Made by a program: the position numbers and the translations under genes. The notes below the pieces were generated by a model. That model made no database searches and had not been told where the DNA came from. It worked only from the letters and a program-made list of their open reading frames with translations. 10,250 bases of DNA from DATKQI01 sp035532755 (lineage in GTDB: Bacteria; Pseudomonadota; Alphaproteobacteria; Acetobacterales; Acetobacteraceae), in the NCBI GenBank assembly GCA_035532755.1, contig DATKQI010000166.1:1-10250 (forward strand). The letters are read 5' to 3'. Shown here piece by piece: positions 1 through 7,306 of this stretch; the first letter of the stretch is position 1; each line of letters begins with the position of its first letter.

Positions 1-164
1 TGCGCCCCCTTCATGCTGATCGCGAGGGTTTCGCGGCGGAGGAACATCTCGCGCGCGGTGGCGCCGGCCGCCCGGATCGCCTCCCGCAGCACGGCCTCCC
101 GCGCGTCGATCTCCGCGTCGTGCGCCGCATGCGGGGTGGGGGGCTTGTCCATGATTCTGCTCAT
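1..164 (-). CDS. Inositol monophosphatase-family phosphatase, N-terminal fragment
   Basis: About 54 residues are visible before the gene leaves the left edge. The start ATG overlaps the LacI stop as ATGA, so translation is probably coupled; a second in-frame ATG follows four codons later. After a short Pro/His/Ala-rich lead comes an amphipathic helix (residues roughly 18-40, ending in AREMFLRRE) and then AISMKGA, the usual run-up to the KGxxDxVTxxD motif of the IMPase/FIG superfamily. These are Mg2+-dependent cytoplasmic phosphatases acting on inositol phosphates, histidinol phosphate, sugar bisphosphates or PAP. The catalytic residues all lie outside the window, so neither activity nor substrate can be read. 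As the last visible gene of a sugar-type ABC operon it may dephosphorylate the imported ligand or its product (inference). A frame-consistent alternative family was not recognised. Confidence 0.72.
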   Translation of the reverse strand, partial: MSRIMDKPPTPHAAHDAEIDAREAVLREAIRAAGATAREMFLRRETLAISMKGA

Positions 165-1207
165 GCGGTTGGAACGGTGTGATTCACGGCCCGGACGCTG
201 TCGCGCTCGACGAGTTCGACCGGCAGGGTGAGCGTGGTGCGCCGGCTGCGGCCCTCGCGCTCCAGCGCGGCCATCACCGCCTCGGTCAGCCGGGGCACGG
301 ATTGGCGGATCGTCGTCAGCCGGTAGGCCTGCCAGGCGGCCTGCGGGATGTCGTCGAAGCCGATCACCGAAAGCTCCCGCGGCACGCGCAGCCCGAGGAT
401 GGCGCGGGCACCGTCCATGAAGCCCAGCGCGAGCAGGTCCGTCACGCAGAACGCGCCGTCCATGTCGTCGCCGGGCAGCAGCGTCTGGGCGGCTTGCAGC
501 CCGGTGTCATAGCCGGTCGGGCCGGTGCCCCATTCCGCCACGGTGAGCCCCTCCCGCGCGGCGCCTGCGCGAAAGGCGCGCATGCGCCGCATGATGCTCG
601 GCGTGCCGCTGCCGCTGCCGACGAGCGCGAGCCGCCGGCACCCCGCCCGCAGCAGGTGCTCCAGCGCGAGGCGCGCGCCGTCGGCATCGTCGGCCAGGAT
701 CGCTTCGGCCCCCATGCCGGGTGCGGGCCGGCTGATCAGGATCACCCGCAGCCCGCTGCGCAGGCATTCCTCGACGATGCTGGCGGGCGGCGAGCCGGAG
801 AGGATGACCACGGCCCGCGCGCGGAACTCCAGCAGCCGTTCCAGCAGCGGGGCGATGCCGGCGGGATGGGCCGCGTTCAGCAGCATGCACTCCATGCCCC
901 GCCGCAGCAGCGCCTCGCTCAACTGCGCCACCTGCGCGGCGTGGAACGGCGTGCCGAGATTGGTGCCGACCAGCCCGACCATGCTGGATTGCGCGCTGAC
1001 CAGGCTGCGCGCCACGCGGTTCACGCGGTAGCCGAGCGTCTCTGCCGCTTCCAGCACCCGCTGCCGCATCGCCGGCGATACGCTCGCCCCGGGCGTGAAG
1101 GTGCGGGAGACGGCGGAGCGCGACACGCCCGCCCGCTCCGCCACCGCCTCGGCGGTGACGAAATCGCCCGCGGCACTCCGTTCCGGAAGGGGCCGGCCGC
1201 CGCGCAT
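161..1207 (-). CDS. LacI-family transcriptional repressor, likely local regulator of the ABC operon
   Basis: The 348-residue protein has the normal LacI layout. An N-terminal helix-turn-helix (about residues 17-37, VTAEAVAERAGVSRSAVSR) is followed by the third helix and the hinge around residues 61-74, with Leu69 in the RSL position that wedges the central CpG of operators. The periplasmic-binding-like effector domain follows (MVGLVGTNLGTPFHAAQ, then VIGFDDIPQAAW near the C-terminal lobe). The ATG directly abuts the ATPase stop (TAGATG), and the stop overlaps the phosphatase start, so this regulator is inside the operon it probably controls. A 14-bp palindrome with central CpG at 5208-5221 upstream of the first gene is its best operator candidate (inference). 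The effector is unknown; LacI proteins usually bind sugars, polyols or purines. The N-terminus carries about 15 residues before the helix-turn-helix, slightly more than usual, so an internal start is possible. Confidence 0.94.
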   Translation of the reverse strand: MRGGRPLPERSAAGDFVTAEAVAERAGVSRSAVSRTFTPGASVSPAMRQRVLEAAETLGYRVNRVARSLVSAQSSMVGLVGTNLGTPFHAAQVAQLSEALLRRGMECMLLNAAHPAGIAPLLERLLEFRARAVVILSGSPPASIVEECLRSGLRVILISRPAPGMGAEAILADDADGARLALEHLLRAGCRRLALVGSGSGTPSIMRRMRAFRAGAAREGLTVAEWGTGPTGYDTGLQAAQTLLPGDDMDGAFCVTDLLALGFMDGARAILGLRVPRELSVIGFDDIPQAAWQAYRLTTIRQSVPRLTEAVMAALEREGRSRRTTLTLPVELVERDSVRAVNHTVPTA

Positions 1208-2287
1208 CTATGCGCCATCCTGCGGTGCGGCACCCTGCGGCACCAGGACCAGCTTGTCGTCCGGCAGCACGGCGAAAACCGATGCGCCGCGCTCGAAGCT
1301 CGAAGGTCCGATCGGCATGTGCGCCCGCAACTGCAATCCCGCCTCGTGCTCCACCACGTATTCGATGTGATCGCCCATGAAGGCGCGCTCCATCACCCGG
1401 CAGGCCAGCCGGTTCGGCGCATCGGCACCAATTTCCGACAGCGTGACGTCGGAGGCGTGCAGGAACGCGGTGGCAGCGCCGGCGATGCCGTTCAGCGCCG
1501 ATGCCCGCAAGATGCCGATGCCCTCGCCGATGGTGGCCCTGCCGCCCGCGACCATGATCGGCACCGCGTTGGTGTAGCCGACGAAGCCGGCGACGAACGC
1601 GCTGGCCGGCCGGCGGTAGATATCTTCCGGCGTGCCGAACTGCACGATCCGCCCCTGGTTCATCACCGCGATCATGTCCGACAGCGCCAGCGCCTCGCGC
1701 TGGTCGTGCGTCACGTAGATCGAGGTGATGCCGAGCCGCCGCGTGATCTGGCTGATCTCGATCCGCATCTCCTCCCGCAGCGATGCGTCGAGGTTCGAAA
1801 GCGGCTCATCCAGCAGCAGGATGGCGGGGCGATAGACGATGGCGCGCGCCAGCCCCACGCGCTGCTGCTGCCCGCCCGACAACTCGCGCGGGTAGGCGTC
1901 GCGATAGGTGGCCAGATGCACCATGGCGAGCGCCTCCTCCACCCGCGCGCGGCTCTCGGCCGCCGGCACGCCGCGCACCTTGAGCGCGAAGGCCACGTTG
2001 CCGGCCACGCTGAGGTGCGGGAACAACGCGAAGCTCTGGAACACCATGCCCATGTTGCGCCGGTGCGTCGGCAGGTCGGTGATGTCTTGCCCGTCCACCA
2101 TCAGCCGCCCGGAATCGGCGGCGAGCTGGCCGGTGATCAGCCGCAGCAGCGTGGTCTTGCCGCAACCGGACGGGCCGAGCAGGGAGACGAATTTCCCCGG
2201 CTCCACCGAGAGATCGATGTCCCGCAGGGCGGCGAGCCTGCCCCAGTTCTTGCAGACCTCGCGCAATGCCAGCCGCGGTTCGCTCAT
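1208..2287 (-). CDS. ABC transporter ATP-binding subunit (PotA/FbpC-like, with TOBE domain)
   Basis: This 359-residue cytoplasmic ATPase powers the importer formed with the two upstream permeases. All nucleotide-binding motifs are intact: Walker A GPSGCGKTT (residues 38-46), Q-loop Gln84 in VFQSFALFPH, signature LSGGQ (136-140), Walker B ILLLDE (156-161), D-loop SNLD (164-167) and switch His194 in YVTHD. The C-terminal third (about 240-350) is a TOBE-type regulatory extension with the usual GDHIEYVVEH-type strand and LRAHMP. Length and domain order match the polyamine/iron/thiamine/phosphonate (POPT/FeT) importers. The start ATG overlaps the second permease stop (ATGA), and the reading frame open further upstream is only the antisense or neighbour frame. 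Sequence alone does not give the substrate. Confidence 0.97.
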   Translation of the reverse strand: MSEPRLALREVCKNWGRLAALRDIDLSVEPGKFVSLLGPSGCGKTTLLRLITGQLAADSGRLMVDGQDITDLPTHRRNMGMVFQSFALFPHLSVAGNVAFALKVRGVPAAESRARVEEALAMVHLATYRDAYPRELSGGQQQRVGLARAIVYRPAILLLDEPLSNLDASLREEMRIEISQITRRLGITSIYVTHDQREALALSDMIAVMNQGRIVQFGTPEDIYRRPASAFVAGFVGYTNAVPIMVAGGRATIGEGIGILRASALNGIAGAATAFLHASDVTLSEIGADAPNRLACRVMERAFMGDHIEYVVEHEAGLQLRAHMPIGPSSFERGASVFAVLPDDKLVLVPQGAAPQDGA

Positions 2288-3090
2288 GCGCCCTTCAGCC
2301 CTCCCAGCAGGTTCTCCGGCCGGACCATCCGCATCAGTCCGAGCAGGAACAGCACCGAGGGGATCAGCAGGATCACGCTGATCGCGCTGGCGACCGAGGT
2401 ATAACCGTTGCCGATCGACAAGTAGGTCTGCACCGGCAGCGTGACCGTATCCGGCCCGTACACCATCAGCGTGAGGACGAAATCGTTGTAGGAGGCGAGG
2501 AACGAGAACAGCGCGGCGGCGACGATGCCTGGCAGCGCGAGCGGCAGGATCACCCGCAGGAACAGTTGCGCCGGGCGGCAGCCGAGCACCGCGCCCGCTT
2601 CCAGCAGCCGCGAATCCAGCCCCTCGAACGTGCTCGTCAGCACCAGCACCGCGAACGGCGCGGCCAGGATCACGTGCGACAGCGCGATGCCGACATAGGT
2701 GTTGGCGAGGCCGAGCGCATAGAACATCTTCGCAACGCCGAGCGCGAAAGTGATCTCCGGGATCATGCGCGGGAACAGGATCGCCCCCATCAGCAGCGAT
2801 TTCACCGGCAGCCGGTGGCGCGCGATCGCCCAGGCGGCGGGGATGCTCAGCAGCAGCGAGAAGGCGGTGGCGAGCAGCGCGATGATCCCCGTGTTCAGCA
2901 GCACCGTGCCGATATCGACCGTCTGCGCCGCCCAGCGGAACCACTTCAATGTCCACACACCGGGCAGAAGCTGCATGCCGAACCAGTCCGCGCCGAAGGC
3001 TTCCAGCAGGATCATCACGAACGGCAGGGTGATGAACAGCACGAATCCCGTCAGCAGGATCGCCGCCGGCAGCCGCGCGAGCGTTCTCAT
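2284..3090 (-). CDS. ABC transporter inner-membrane permease (second subunit)
   Basis: This 268-residue binding-protein-dependent permease is predicted to span the inner membrane about six times (first segment about residues 8-29, ILLTGFVLFITLPFVMILL). It carries the cytoplasmic EAA loop that docks on the ATPase, LLEAGAVLGCRPAQLFLRV, around residues 152-170, followed by ILPLALPGI. This is the PotC/FbpB-second-half arrangement. Start and stop both lie in ATGA overlaps, with the first permease upstream and the ATPase downstream, so equal-stoichiometry coupled translation is likely. The frame stays open upstream of the chosen ATG inside the preceding permease gene, but the family starts with a short cytoplasmic tail before the first helix, as here. 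Confidence 0.96.
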   Translation of the reverse strand: MRTLARLPAAILLTGFVLFITLPFVMILLEAFGADWFGMQLLPGVWTLKWFRWAAQTVDIGTVLLNTGIIALLATAFSLLLSIPAAWAIARHRLPVKSLLMGAILFPRMIPEITFALGVAKMFYALGLANTYVGIALSHVILAAPFAVLVLTSTFEGLDSRLLEAGAVLGCRPAQLFLRVILPLALPGIVAAALFSFLASYNDFVLTLMVYGPDTVTLPVQTYLSIGNGYTSVASAISVILLIPSVLFLLGLMRMVRPENLLGGLKGA

Positions 3091-3956
3091 CGCGCCCTCC
3101 TGGCCGCCGTGCCGGCATCGAGCCGGCGATAGGCGATCACCAGCACCACCTGCACCATGCCCATCACCACCGCCATCGCGCTGGCCTGCGGCCAATCCAG
3201 GAACACCGTCGCCACCGTGTAGATCTTCACCGCCAGCGGCTGATGGTTGCCGCCGGCGATCAATGGCACGCTGAACGCGCCGAAGCATTGCAGGAACACC
3301 ATGATGGAGCCCGCCCACAGGCTCGGCTTCAGCAGCGGCAGCACCACGGTGCGGAACACGTAGAACGGGCTGCCGCCCGCTACGCGCCCGGCCTCTTCGA
3401 TCGCCGGATCGATCGCGCCGAGGCCGGACATGATGACGAGCCCGCCATAGGGGAAGAACATCCAGATGTAGAACAGCACGATGCCGGGCACGGTGTAGTC
3501 GATCGCCAGCGGATGGCGGAGGATGTGCAGTGCGGCCACCAGCGCATAGTTCAGCCAGCCCGTGCGGTCGTACAGGATCACCAGCCCGAGCGCGCCGACG
3601 AGCGAGGGGATGGTGATCGGCAGCATCATCAGGAACTGGATCGCGCCCTTGCCCGCGAAGCGCCGCCGCAGCAGCAGCGCGAGCGGCAGGCTGAGCGCGA
3701 CCGACAGCACCGTGGCCGCCACCGACAGCACGAGCGTGAGTTCCAGAACCCGCAGCCCCGCACTGCTCGCCAGGAAAGCCGTATAATGAGCGAGCGTGAT
3801 GCCATGGGCGCCGCGCATGCTGTCGGCGAGCGTGTAGCCGATCGGGTAGTAGAAAGCCGCCGCAAGGAAGACCATCAGCGGCAGCAACAGCAGCCAGCCG
3901 GCCATCCGGCCGCGCCGGCCCGGCCCGGCTGGCGCGGCGGCGGATGCCTCAGCCAT
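3087..3956 (-). CDS. ABC transporter inner-membrane permease (first subunit)
   Basis: This 289-residue permease starts with an Ala/Pro/Arg-rich cytoplasmic tail (residues 1-18) and a first transmembrane helix (WLLLLPLMVFLAAAFYY, about 21-37). Further hydrophobic segments follow, with the EAA loop EEAGRVAGGSPFYVFRTVV at about 187-205 and then LPLLKPSL. It is PotB/FbpB-like and would form a heterodimeric channel with the next gene product. It begins 49 bp downstream of the solute-binding protein gene. That spacer has only a weak 5-bp inverted repeat (3981-4000) and no clear Shine-Dalgarno, which may help keep permease expression below that of the binding protein (inference). Its stop overlaps the next start as ATGA. 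Confidence 0.96.
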   Translation of the reverse strand: MAEASAAAPAGPGRRGRMAGWLLLLPLMVFLAAAFYYPIGYTLADSMRGAHGITLAHYTAFLASSAGLRVLELTLVLSVAATVLSVALSLPLALLLRRRFAGKGAIQFLMMLPITIPSLVGALGLVILYDRTGWLNYALVAALHILRHPLAIDYTVPGIVLFYIWMFFPYGGLVIMSGLGAIDPAIEEAGRVAGGSPFYVFRTVVLPLLKPSLWAGSIMVFLQCFGAFSVPLIAGGNHQPLAVKIYTVATVFLDWPQASAMAVVMGMVQVVLVIAYRRLDAGTAARRAR

Positions 3957-4005
3957 GGTCGTGGTTTTCCGTCCCGTCCATCGGCGTTGGCGGTGGCCGA
4001 TTCGG

Positions 4006-5160
4006 CTAACCCGCGATGTGCTCCATGCCGTGCTTCTGGATGTAGGTCACGGCATCGAGATTGGTGATGCGGATGCCGTGCGCCTCGGCCGCGCCCACCG
4101 TCGGGATTTTGGTCCAGGCGGAGGCCGGCGCCTGCTTCCAGGCATCCGTGCCGGGATACTGGTACATCGTCTCCAGCATCTTCAGCTGTGCCGCGGGCGA
4201 GATCAGGAAGTTCATCACCTTGTAGGCGGCCGCCTTCTGCGCGGCGGAGGCCACCGCCGGAACCGACAGCCAGGCGTTGGAGGCGCCGACGATGTTCACA
4301 TCCAGCGGCGAGGCCTTCAGCGTGGGCGGCAACTGCCCCTGGGAGGCGCTCCACAGCGAATAATCCTGCGCGTACACGCTGATCCACACCTGTTCGGTCT
4401 GGAACTGGTGGAACATCACCGGCGGGCTGGAAGCAACCGGCTGTGCCAGATCCGCGCTGAACAGCTTGAACTTCGCCCAGGCATCCTTCCACGCGGCGGA
4501 TTTCTCGATCTCGGCGAACGGCTTGCTGAAATCGACCCCGAAGGCGGTGAGGAAGCTGTAGATGAATGCCCGGCCGCCACCCGATCCGGCATCGGGGCGG
4601 ATCAGGCCGATGTGGCCATGGAATTCCTTGCGCCGGTCGAAGAATTCCTTCCACGTCTTCGGCGGATTCTTCACGAATTTCGCGTTGTAGATCAGATCGA
4701 ACTGCGCCCGCCAGAACAGCAGGCCCTTGCCGTCCAGCTTCACGCCGTTGTTGGCGTCCATGAAGGCCGCCGGCTCCATGCTCTCGTTCGGGATGGCCGC
4801 CTTCTGCATCGGATAGAGCGGTTCGAGCGCGGCGCCGGAGACGATCATGTTGGATAGATCGAGCCCCTTGATGAACAGCAGCGAGAATTCCGGATGGCCC
4901 TGGGACCAGCTTTTCATCTGCAACTGCAGCGTGGGGCCGGAGCCGACGGTGTAGCGGACGTTGATCCCCAGTTCCTTGCGGATCCGGGGGATCAGGATGC
5001 TTTTCCAGAACGCCTGGAAGTTCGGCCCCGAAACGGTATCCACGACATCGACCGTCGGCATCGCCGCCTCGGCCCGGGGCAGCCCCGCGACCATCGCCGC
5101 CCCGAACCCGGATGCACCGGCCAGCAGATGCCGGCGCGAAAACCCCCGCTCCATCGACAT
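4006..5160 (-). CDS. ABC transporter periplasmic solute-binding protein with Tat-like signal
   Basis: This 384-residue extracellular solute-binding protein is the first gene of the operon. The N-terminus carries a twin-arginine type signal, FSRRHLLAGASGFGAAM (Arg9-Arg10), with a plausible cleavage after AEA near residue 32, so export of a folded protein through Tat is likely. The mature part resembles family 1/6 binding proteins of the spermidine/putrescine/iron/sugar-phosphate class: an early VDTVSGPNFQAFWKS segment, a hinge region with PKTWKEFFDRR, and the C-terminal AAYKVMNFLISPAAQ typical of the class. The first of two nearby ATGs was chosen because GGGGAG lies 7 bases upstream of it (13 from the second). 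Ligand-contact residues could not be assigned, so the substrate stays open. Confidence 0.94.
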   Translation of the reverse strand: MSMERGFSRRHLLAGASGFGAAMVAGLPRAEAAMPTVDVVDTVSGPNFQAFWKSILIPRIRKELGINVRYTVGSGPTLQLQMKSWSQGHPEFSLLFIKGLDLSNMIVSGAALEPLYPMQKAAIPNESMEPAAFMDANNGVKLDGKGLLFWRAQFDLIYNAKFVKNPPKTWKEFFDRRKEFHGHIGLIRPDAGSGGGRAFIYSFLTAFGVDFSKPFAEIEKSAAWKDAWAKFKLFSADLAQPVASSPPVMFHQFQTEQVWISVYAQDYSLWSASQGQLPPTLKASPLDVNIVGASNAWLSVPAVASAAQKAAAYKVMNFLISPAAQLKMLETMYQYPGTDAWKQAPASAWTKIPTVGAAEAHGIRITNLDAVTYIQKHGMEHIAG

Positions 5161-5207
5161 GACGCCGCTCCCCGCACTTTTTTATGATGTGCAGCAAAAA
5201 TGGTGGA

Positions 5208-5221
5208 TGCACACGTGTGCA
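5208..5221. promoter_or_regulatory. Candidate LacI-family operator
   Basis: TGCACACGTGTGCA is a perfect 14-bp palindrome with a central CpG, the geometry LacI-family hinges need. It abuts the -10 box and covers the predicted transcription start, where bound repressor would block initiation. The operon encodes its own LacI regulator. The site is a structural prediction; no second copy was noticed elsewhere in the window. Confidence 0.55.
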
Positions 5222-5249
5222 AAGGTAGCAGGGACAAAATGCGTGTCAA
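5222..5249 (-). promoter_or_regulatory. Sigma-70-type promoter of the ABC operon
   Basis: On the minus strand a perfect -35 hexamer TTGACA (5249-5244) is followed after 16 bases by TACCTT (5227-5222), which keeps the T1, A2 and T6 of the -10 consensus. The predicted start point near 5215 gives a leader of about 55 nt before the binding-protein ATG, with GGGGAG as ribosome site. The -10 is weak, so this may be an activator-independent but modest promoter. The position is supported by the palindrome directly downstream. Confidence 0.6.
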
Positions 5250-5261
5250 GCTGGAACATCT

Positions 5262-5342
5262 CTACAGGCCCGGCCAGCCGCGCATCCGGTCCTTCTCCTG
5301 CGCCGCATTCAGCGTGCCGGGTCGCCGGTGGCCGCACATCAT
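5262..5342 (-). CDS. Possible 26-residue small ORF with strong Shine-Dalgarno
   Basis: An AGGAGG (5349-5344) is followed one base later by ATG and four bases later by a second in-frame ATG. The frame runs 26 residues, begins MMCGHRRPGTLNAA, is basic and has a single Cys, and ends in TAG 12 bases before the -35 box of the ABC promoter. It is not a peptide I recognise. The ribosome site is the best reason to list it. Spacing from SD to start is short, no promoter was seen ahead of it, and a chance frame is quite possible. Confidence 0.2.
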   Translation of the reverse strand: MMCGHRRPGTLNAAQEKDRMRGWPGL

Positions 5343-5349
5343 GCCTCCT

Positions 5350-5396
5350 CCCTGCCGGGGTTTGCGGGCGCAGACTGTCGCACAATGCGGGCAGGG
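5350..5396 (-). other. Inverted repeat directly upstream of the small ORF
   Basis: On the minus-strand transcript CCCTGCC (5396-5390) pairs with GGCAGGG (5356-5350), enclosing a smaller TGCG/CGCA pairing. The 3' arm ends next to the AGGAGG. No U-run follows, so it is not a classical terminator. It may cap the lipid kinase mRNA or structure the leader of the small ORF. The rest of the 264-base gap (5161-5424) holds only the promoter, operator and small ORF listed here. Confidence 0.35.
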
Positions 5397-5424
5397 CGGA
5401 AGAAGCTTCGATGAATCCCCGCCG

Positions 5425-6360
5425 CTACCCCACCACCAGCGAAATCGGCCCCGGCGCATCGCGCACCCGCACCGGGGTGCAGCCGGCCGCGTCGCCATCC
5501 GTCTGCGCCGGCAGGCCGGGATGGTCCAGGATCTCGATCTCGGCCGCCCGCAGCAGCCGTACTCCCGGGGCGCGCGCGAGCAGGTGCAGCGGCAGTGCGG
5601 CGCCGTACATCAGCGCCGCCGCAGGCCCGCCGCGCTCGAACAGCGCCACGGAGAAGCCGGGAACGCTGGGGTCCGCCCCGCGCGCCAGAAGATAGCGCCC
5701 GCCGTACAGCCGCCCCTTGCTGACGATCACGCTCGCCGCCTCCGCCGGCACGCCATCCAGCCGCAGCCGGATGCGCGGGAAATCATACCGCGCCACCTCG
5801 CGCAGGCTCTGCACCACATAGGCCCCGCGCCCCAGCCGGCGCTTCAGCGCGGGCGGCAGGCCGTGCACCACCTGCGCATCGAACCCTACACCCAGCATCT
5901 GCACGAACAGCCGGCTCGCGCCGTCGAACCGCACGATGCCCGGCCACAGCGGGCGGGTGCGCCCGAACGCGAGCGCGGCGGCCACCGCCTCCGGCGCACG
6001 GGCCAGCGCGAACTCGTGCGCCAGCACGTTCGCCGTCCCCAGCGGGATCACGCCCAGCCGGCAGGGGCTGCCCAGCAGCCCGTTCGCCACTTCCGCGATG
6101 GTGCCGTCTCCGCCCGCCGCCACCACCAGCGGTACGCCGCCCGCTGCCGCCCCGCGGGCCAGCGCCTCCGCATGGCCCGCATGATGCGTCTCCACAAGGT
6201 CGATCCGCACGCCGTTGCGGGCCAGCACATCCAGCACGCGCCACAGCAGATGCGTCCGCCGCCGCCCGGCCGTCGGGTTGAACACGATCAGCACGGCAGC
6301 ACGGGATTCGCCAAGGGCAGCGGAGAGGACAACAGGATTCGCATGGGGGCAATCATGCAC
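5425..6360 (-). CDS. Diacylglycerol kinase-family lipid kinase (DagK/YegS-like)
   Basis: This protein phosphorylates diacylglycerol or a related lipid alcohol with ATP at the inner face of the membrane, by family. The DAGK catalytic domain begins with AAVLIVFNPTAG (the NPxxG phosphate loop). It continues with VVAAGGDGTIAEVANGLLG (the GGDGT nucleotide site) and GVIPLGTANVLAHEF, and the C-terminal half holds AQTDGDAAG in place of the usual VDGE-type turn. The frame is open up to an ATG at 6420 (331 residues), with another ATG at 6387. The GTG at 6360 (311 residues) was chosen because AGGGGG lies 10 bases upstream, and the extra N-terminus has no family counterpart. The start is therefore uncertain. 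It is divergent from the PlcP-like gene, whose product diacylglycerol would be its natural substrate (inference). Sphingosine or ceramide kinase activity cannot be excluded. Confidence 0.88.
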   Translation of the reverse strand: MHDCPHANPVVLSAALGESRAAVLIVFNPTAGRRRTHLLWRVLDVLARNGVRIDLVETHHAGHAEALARGAAAGGVPLVVAAGGDGTIAEVANGLLGSPCRLGVIPLGTANVLAHEFALARAPEAVAAALAFGRTRPLWPGIVRFDGASRLFVQMLGVGFDAQVVHGLPPALKRRLGRGAYVVQSLREVARYDFPRIRLRLDGVPAEAASVIVSKGRLYGGRYLLARGADPSVPGFSVALFERGGPAAALMYGAALPLHLLARAPGVRLLRAAEIEILDHPGLPAQTDGDAAGCTPVRVRDAPGPISLVVG

Positions 6361-6439
6361 TCGGCCCGCGCCCCCTGGCACGGGCATGACCGATGGATGG
6401 CACAACGATGAAATCTCCATTCTGCCAGCACGGGGCTTT

Positions 6440-6457
6440 GCTTCATGGATATTTCAC
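6440..6457 (+). promoter_or_regulatory. Weak Pho-box-like direct repeat in the divergent spacer
   Basis: GCTTCAT and ATTTCAC are separated by 4 bases, giving TTCA repeated with the 11-bp period of PhoB boxes. By eye, 9 of 14 half-site bases match CTGTCAT-N4-CTGTCAY. It lies 39 bases before the PlcP-like ATG. No good -10 follows at the right distance, so this is a suggestion only. Confidence 0.25.
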
Positions 6458-6496
6458 TTAGCCGGCGCGAACCGCCCGGGCTATCAGCGGGTCGCC

Positions 6497-7306
6497 ATGA
6501 ACGTTCCGCACACGCAGGCATCCTTCCGCAGCATCTTCATCTCGGACACGCATCTGGGAACGCGCGGCTGCCGCAGCGATTTCCTGGCCGATTTCCTCCG
6601 CCGCGTGTCCTGCCAGCACCTGTTCCTGGTGGGCGACATCATCGACGGCTGGCGCCTGCGCAAATCCTGGTACTGGGACGCGGCGCATGACGAGGTGCTG
6701 CGGCTGATCCTGCGCCATGCCCGCGCCGGCACCGAGATCACCTACATCCCCGGCAACCATGACGAGATCTTCCGCGCCTGGCTGCCGCTGGGCCTGGAGA
6801 TCGCCGGCATCCGCCTGCGGGACGAGGCGGAGCATCTCACCGCAGACGGCAAGCGGCTGCTGGTGATCCACGGCGATGCGTTCGACAGCGTGGTGCGCTA
6901 CGCGAAGTTCCTCGCCCTGCTCGGGGATTGGGCCTACGCGGCGGCGCTGGTCTTCAACCGCTGGTTCAACGCCGGCCGCCGCCGCTTCGGCTACCCGTAC
7001 TGGTCGCTCTCCGCCTGGCTGAAACGCCAGGTGAAGGAGGCGGTGAAGGCGATCGATCGTTTCGAGACCGCCCTTGCCCACGAGGCAAGGCGCCGAGGGT
7101 TCGATGGCGTGGTGTGCGGGCACATCCACCATGCCGAGATGCGGCAGGTGAACGGCGTGCTGTACCTGAACGATGGCGACTGGGTGGAGAGCTGCACCGC
7201 GCTCGTCGAACATCACGATGGCCGGCTGGAACTGCTCGATTGGGCCGCGCTCAACAATCTTTCCTTCTTCGCCCCGCGCCGCGCCGGATTGTCCGCCCCT
7301 GTCTGA
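6497..7306 (+). CDS. plcP: PlcP-like phospholipase C (calcineurin-type metallophosphoesterase; LpxH-like fold)
   Basis: This 269-residue metallophosphoesterase has all metal-binding motifs: D17-x-H19 in FISDTHLG, GDIIDG (46-51), GNHDE (86-90), HGD (125-127) and GHIHH (198-202). General annotation calls such proteins UDP-2,3-diacylglucosamine diphosphatase. However, the blocks GTRGC, GWRLRKSWYW, YWSLSAW and GDWVESCTA resemble the Sinorhizobium meliloti PlcP (SMc00171) group. That enzyme cleaves phosphatidylcholine and related phospholipids to diacylglycerol under phosphate starvation. The resemblance is from memory of the family, not an alignment. There is no signal peptide, so it should act at the cytoplasmic membrane face. 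The Agt-like glycosyltransferase follows with overlapping or touching ends, which supports lipid remodelling over lipid A synthesis. The ATG at 6497 is the only start close to the conserved strand; its ribosome site is weak. Confidence 0.9.
   Translation: MNVPHTQASFRSIFISDTHLGTRGCRSDFLADFLRRVSCQHLFLVGDIIDGWRLRKSWYWDAAHDEVLRLILRHARAGTEITYIPGNHDEIFRAWLPLGLEIAGIRLRDEAEHLTADGKRLLVIHGDAFDSVVRYAKFLALLGDWAYAAALVFNRWFNAGRRRFGYPYWSLSAWLKRQVKEAVKAIDRFETALAHEARRRGFDGVVCGHIHHAEMRQVNGVLYLNDGDWVESCTALVEHHDGRLELLDWAALNNLSFFAPRRAGLSAPV

Noticed and set aside
179..2404. A 741-codon open frame on the plus strand
   Set aside because: It lies antisense to the lacI, ATPase and permease genes, which have full family motifs. 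The translation is Arg/His/Gln/Ala-rich with no domain; long antisense frames are expected at this GC content.
3981..4000. Inverted repeat TCGGC...GCCGA between binding-protein and permease genes as an attenuator
   Set aside because: A stem of only five base pairs with a ten-base loop is common by chance at this GC content; it is mentioned only as context.
5212..5217. CACGTG as an E-box-like site
   Set aside because: E-boxes are eukaryotic. Here the hexamer is simply the core of the larger LacI-type palindrome.
5200..6411. A 403-codon plus-strand frame across the operon gap and the lipid kinase
   Set aside because: It is antisense to the clear DAGK-family gene and rich in Arg, Gln, Pro and His with no recognisable motif.
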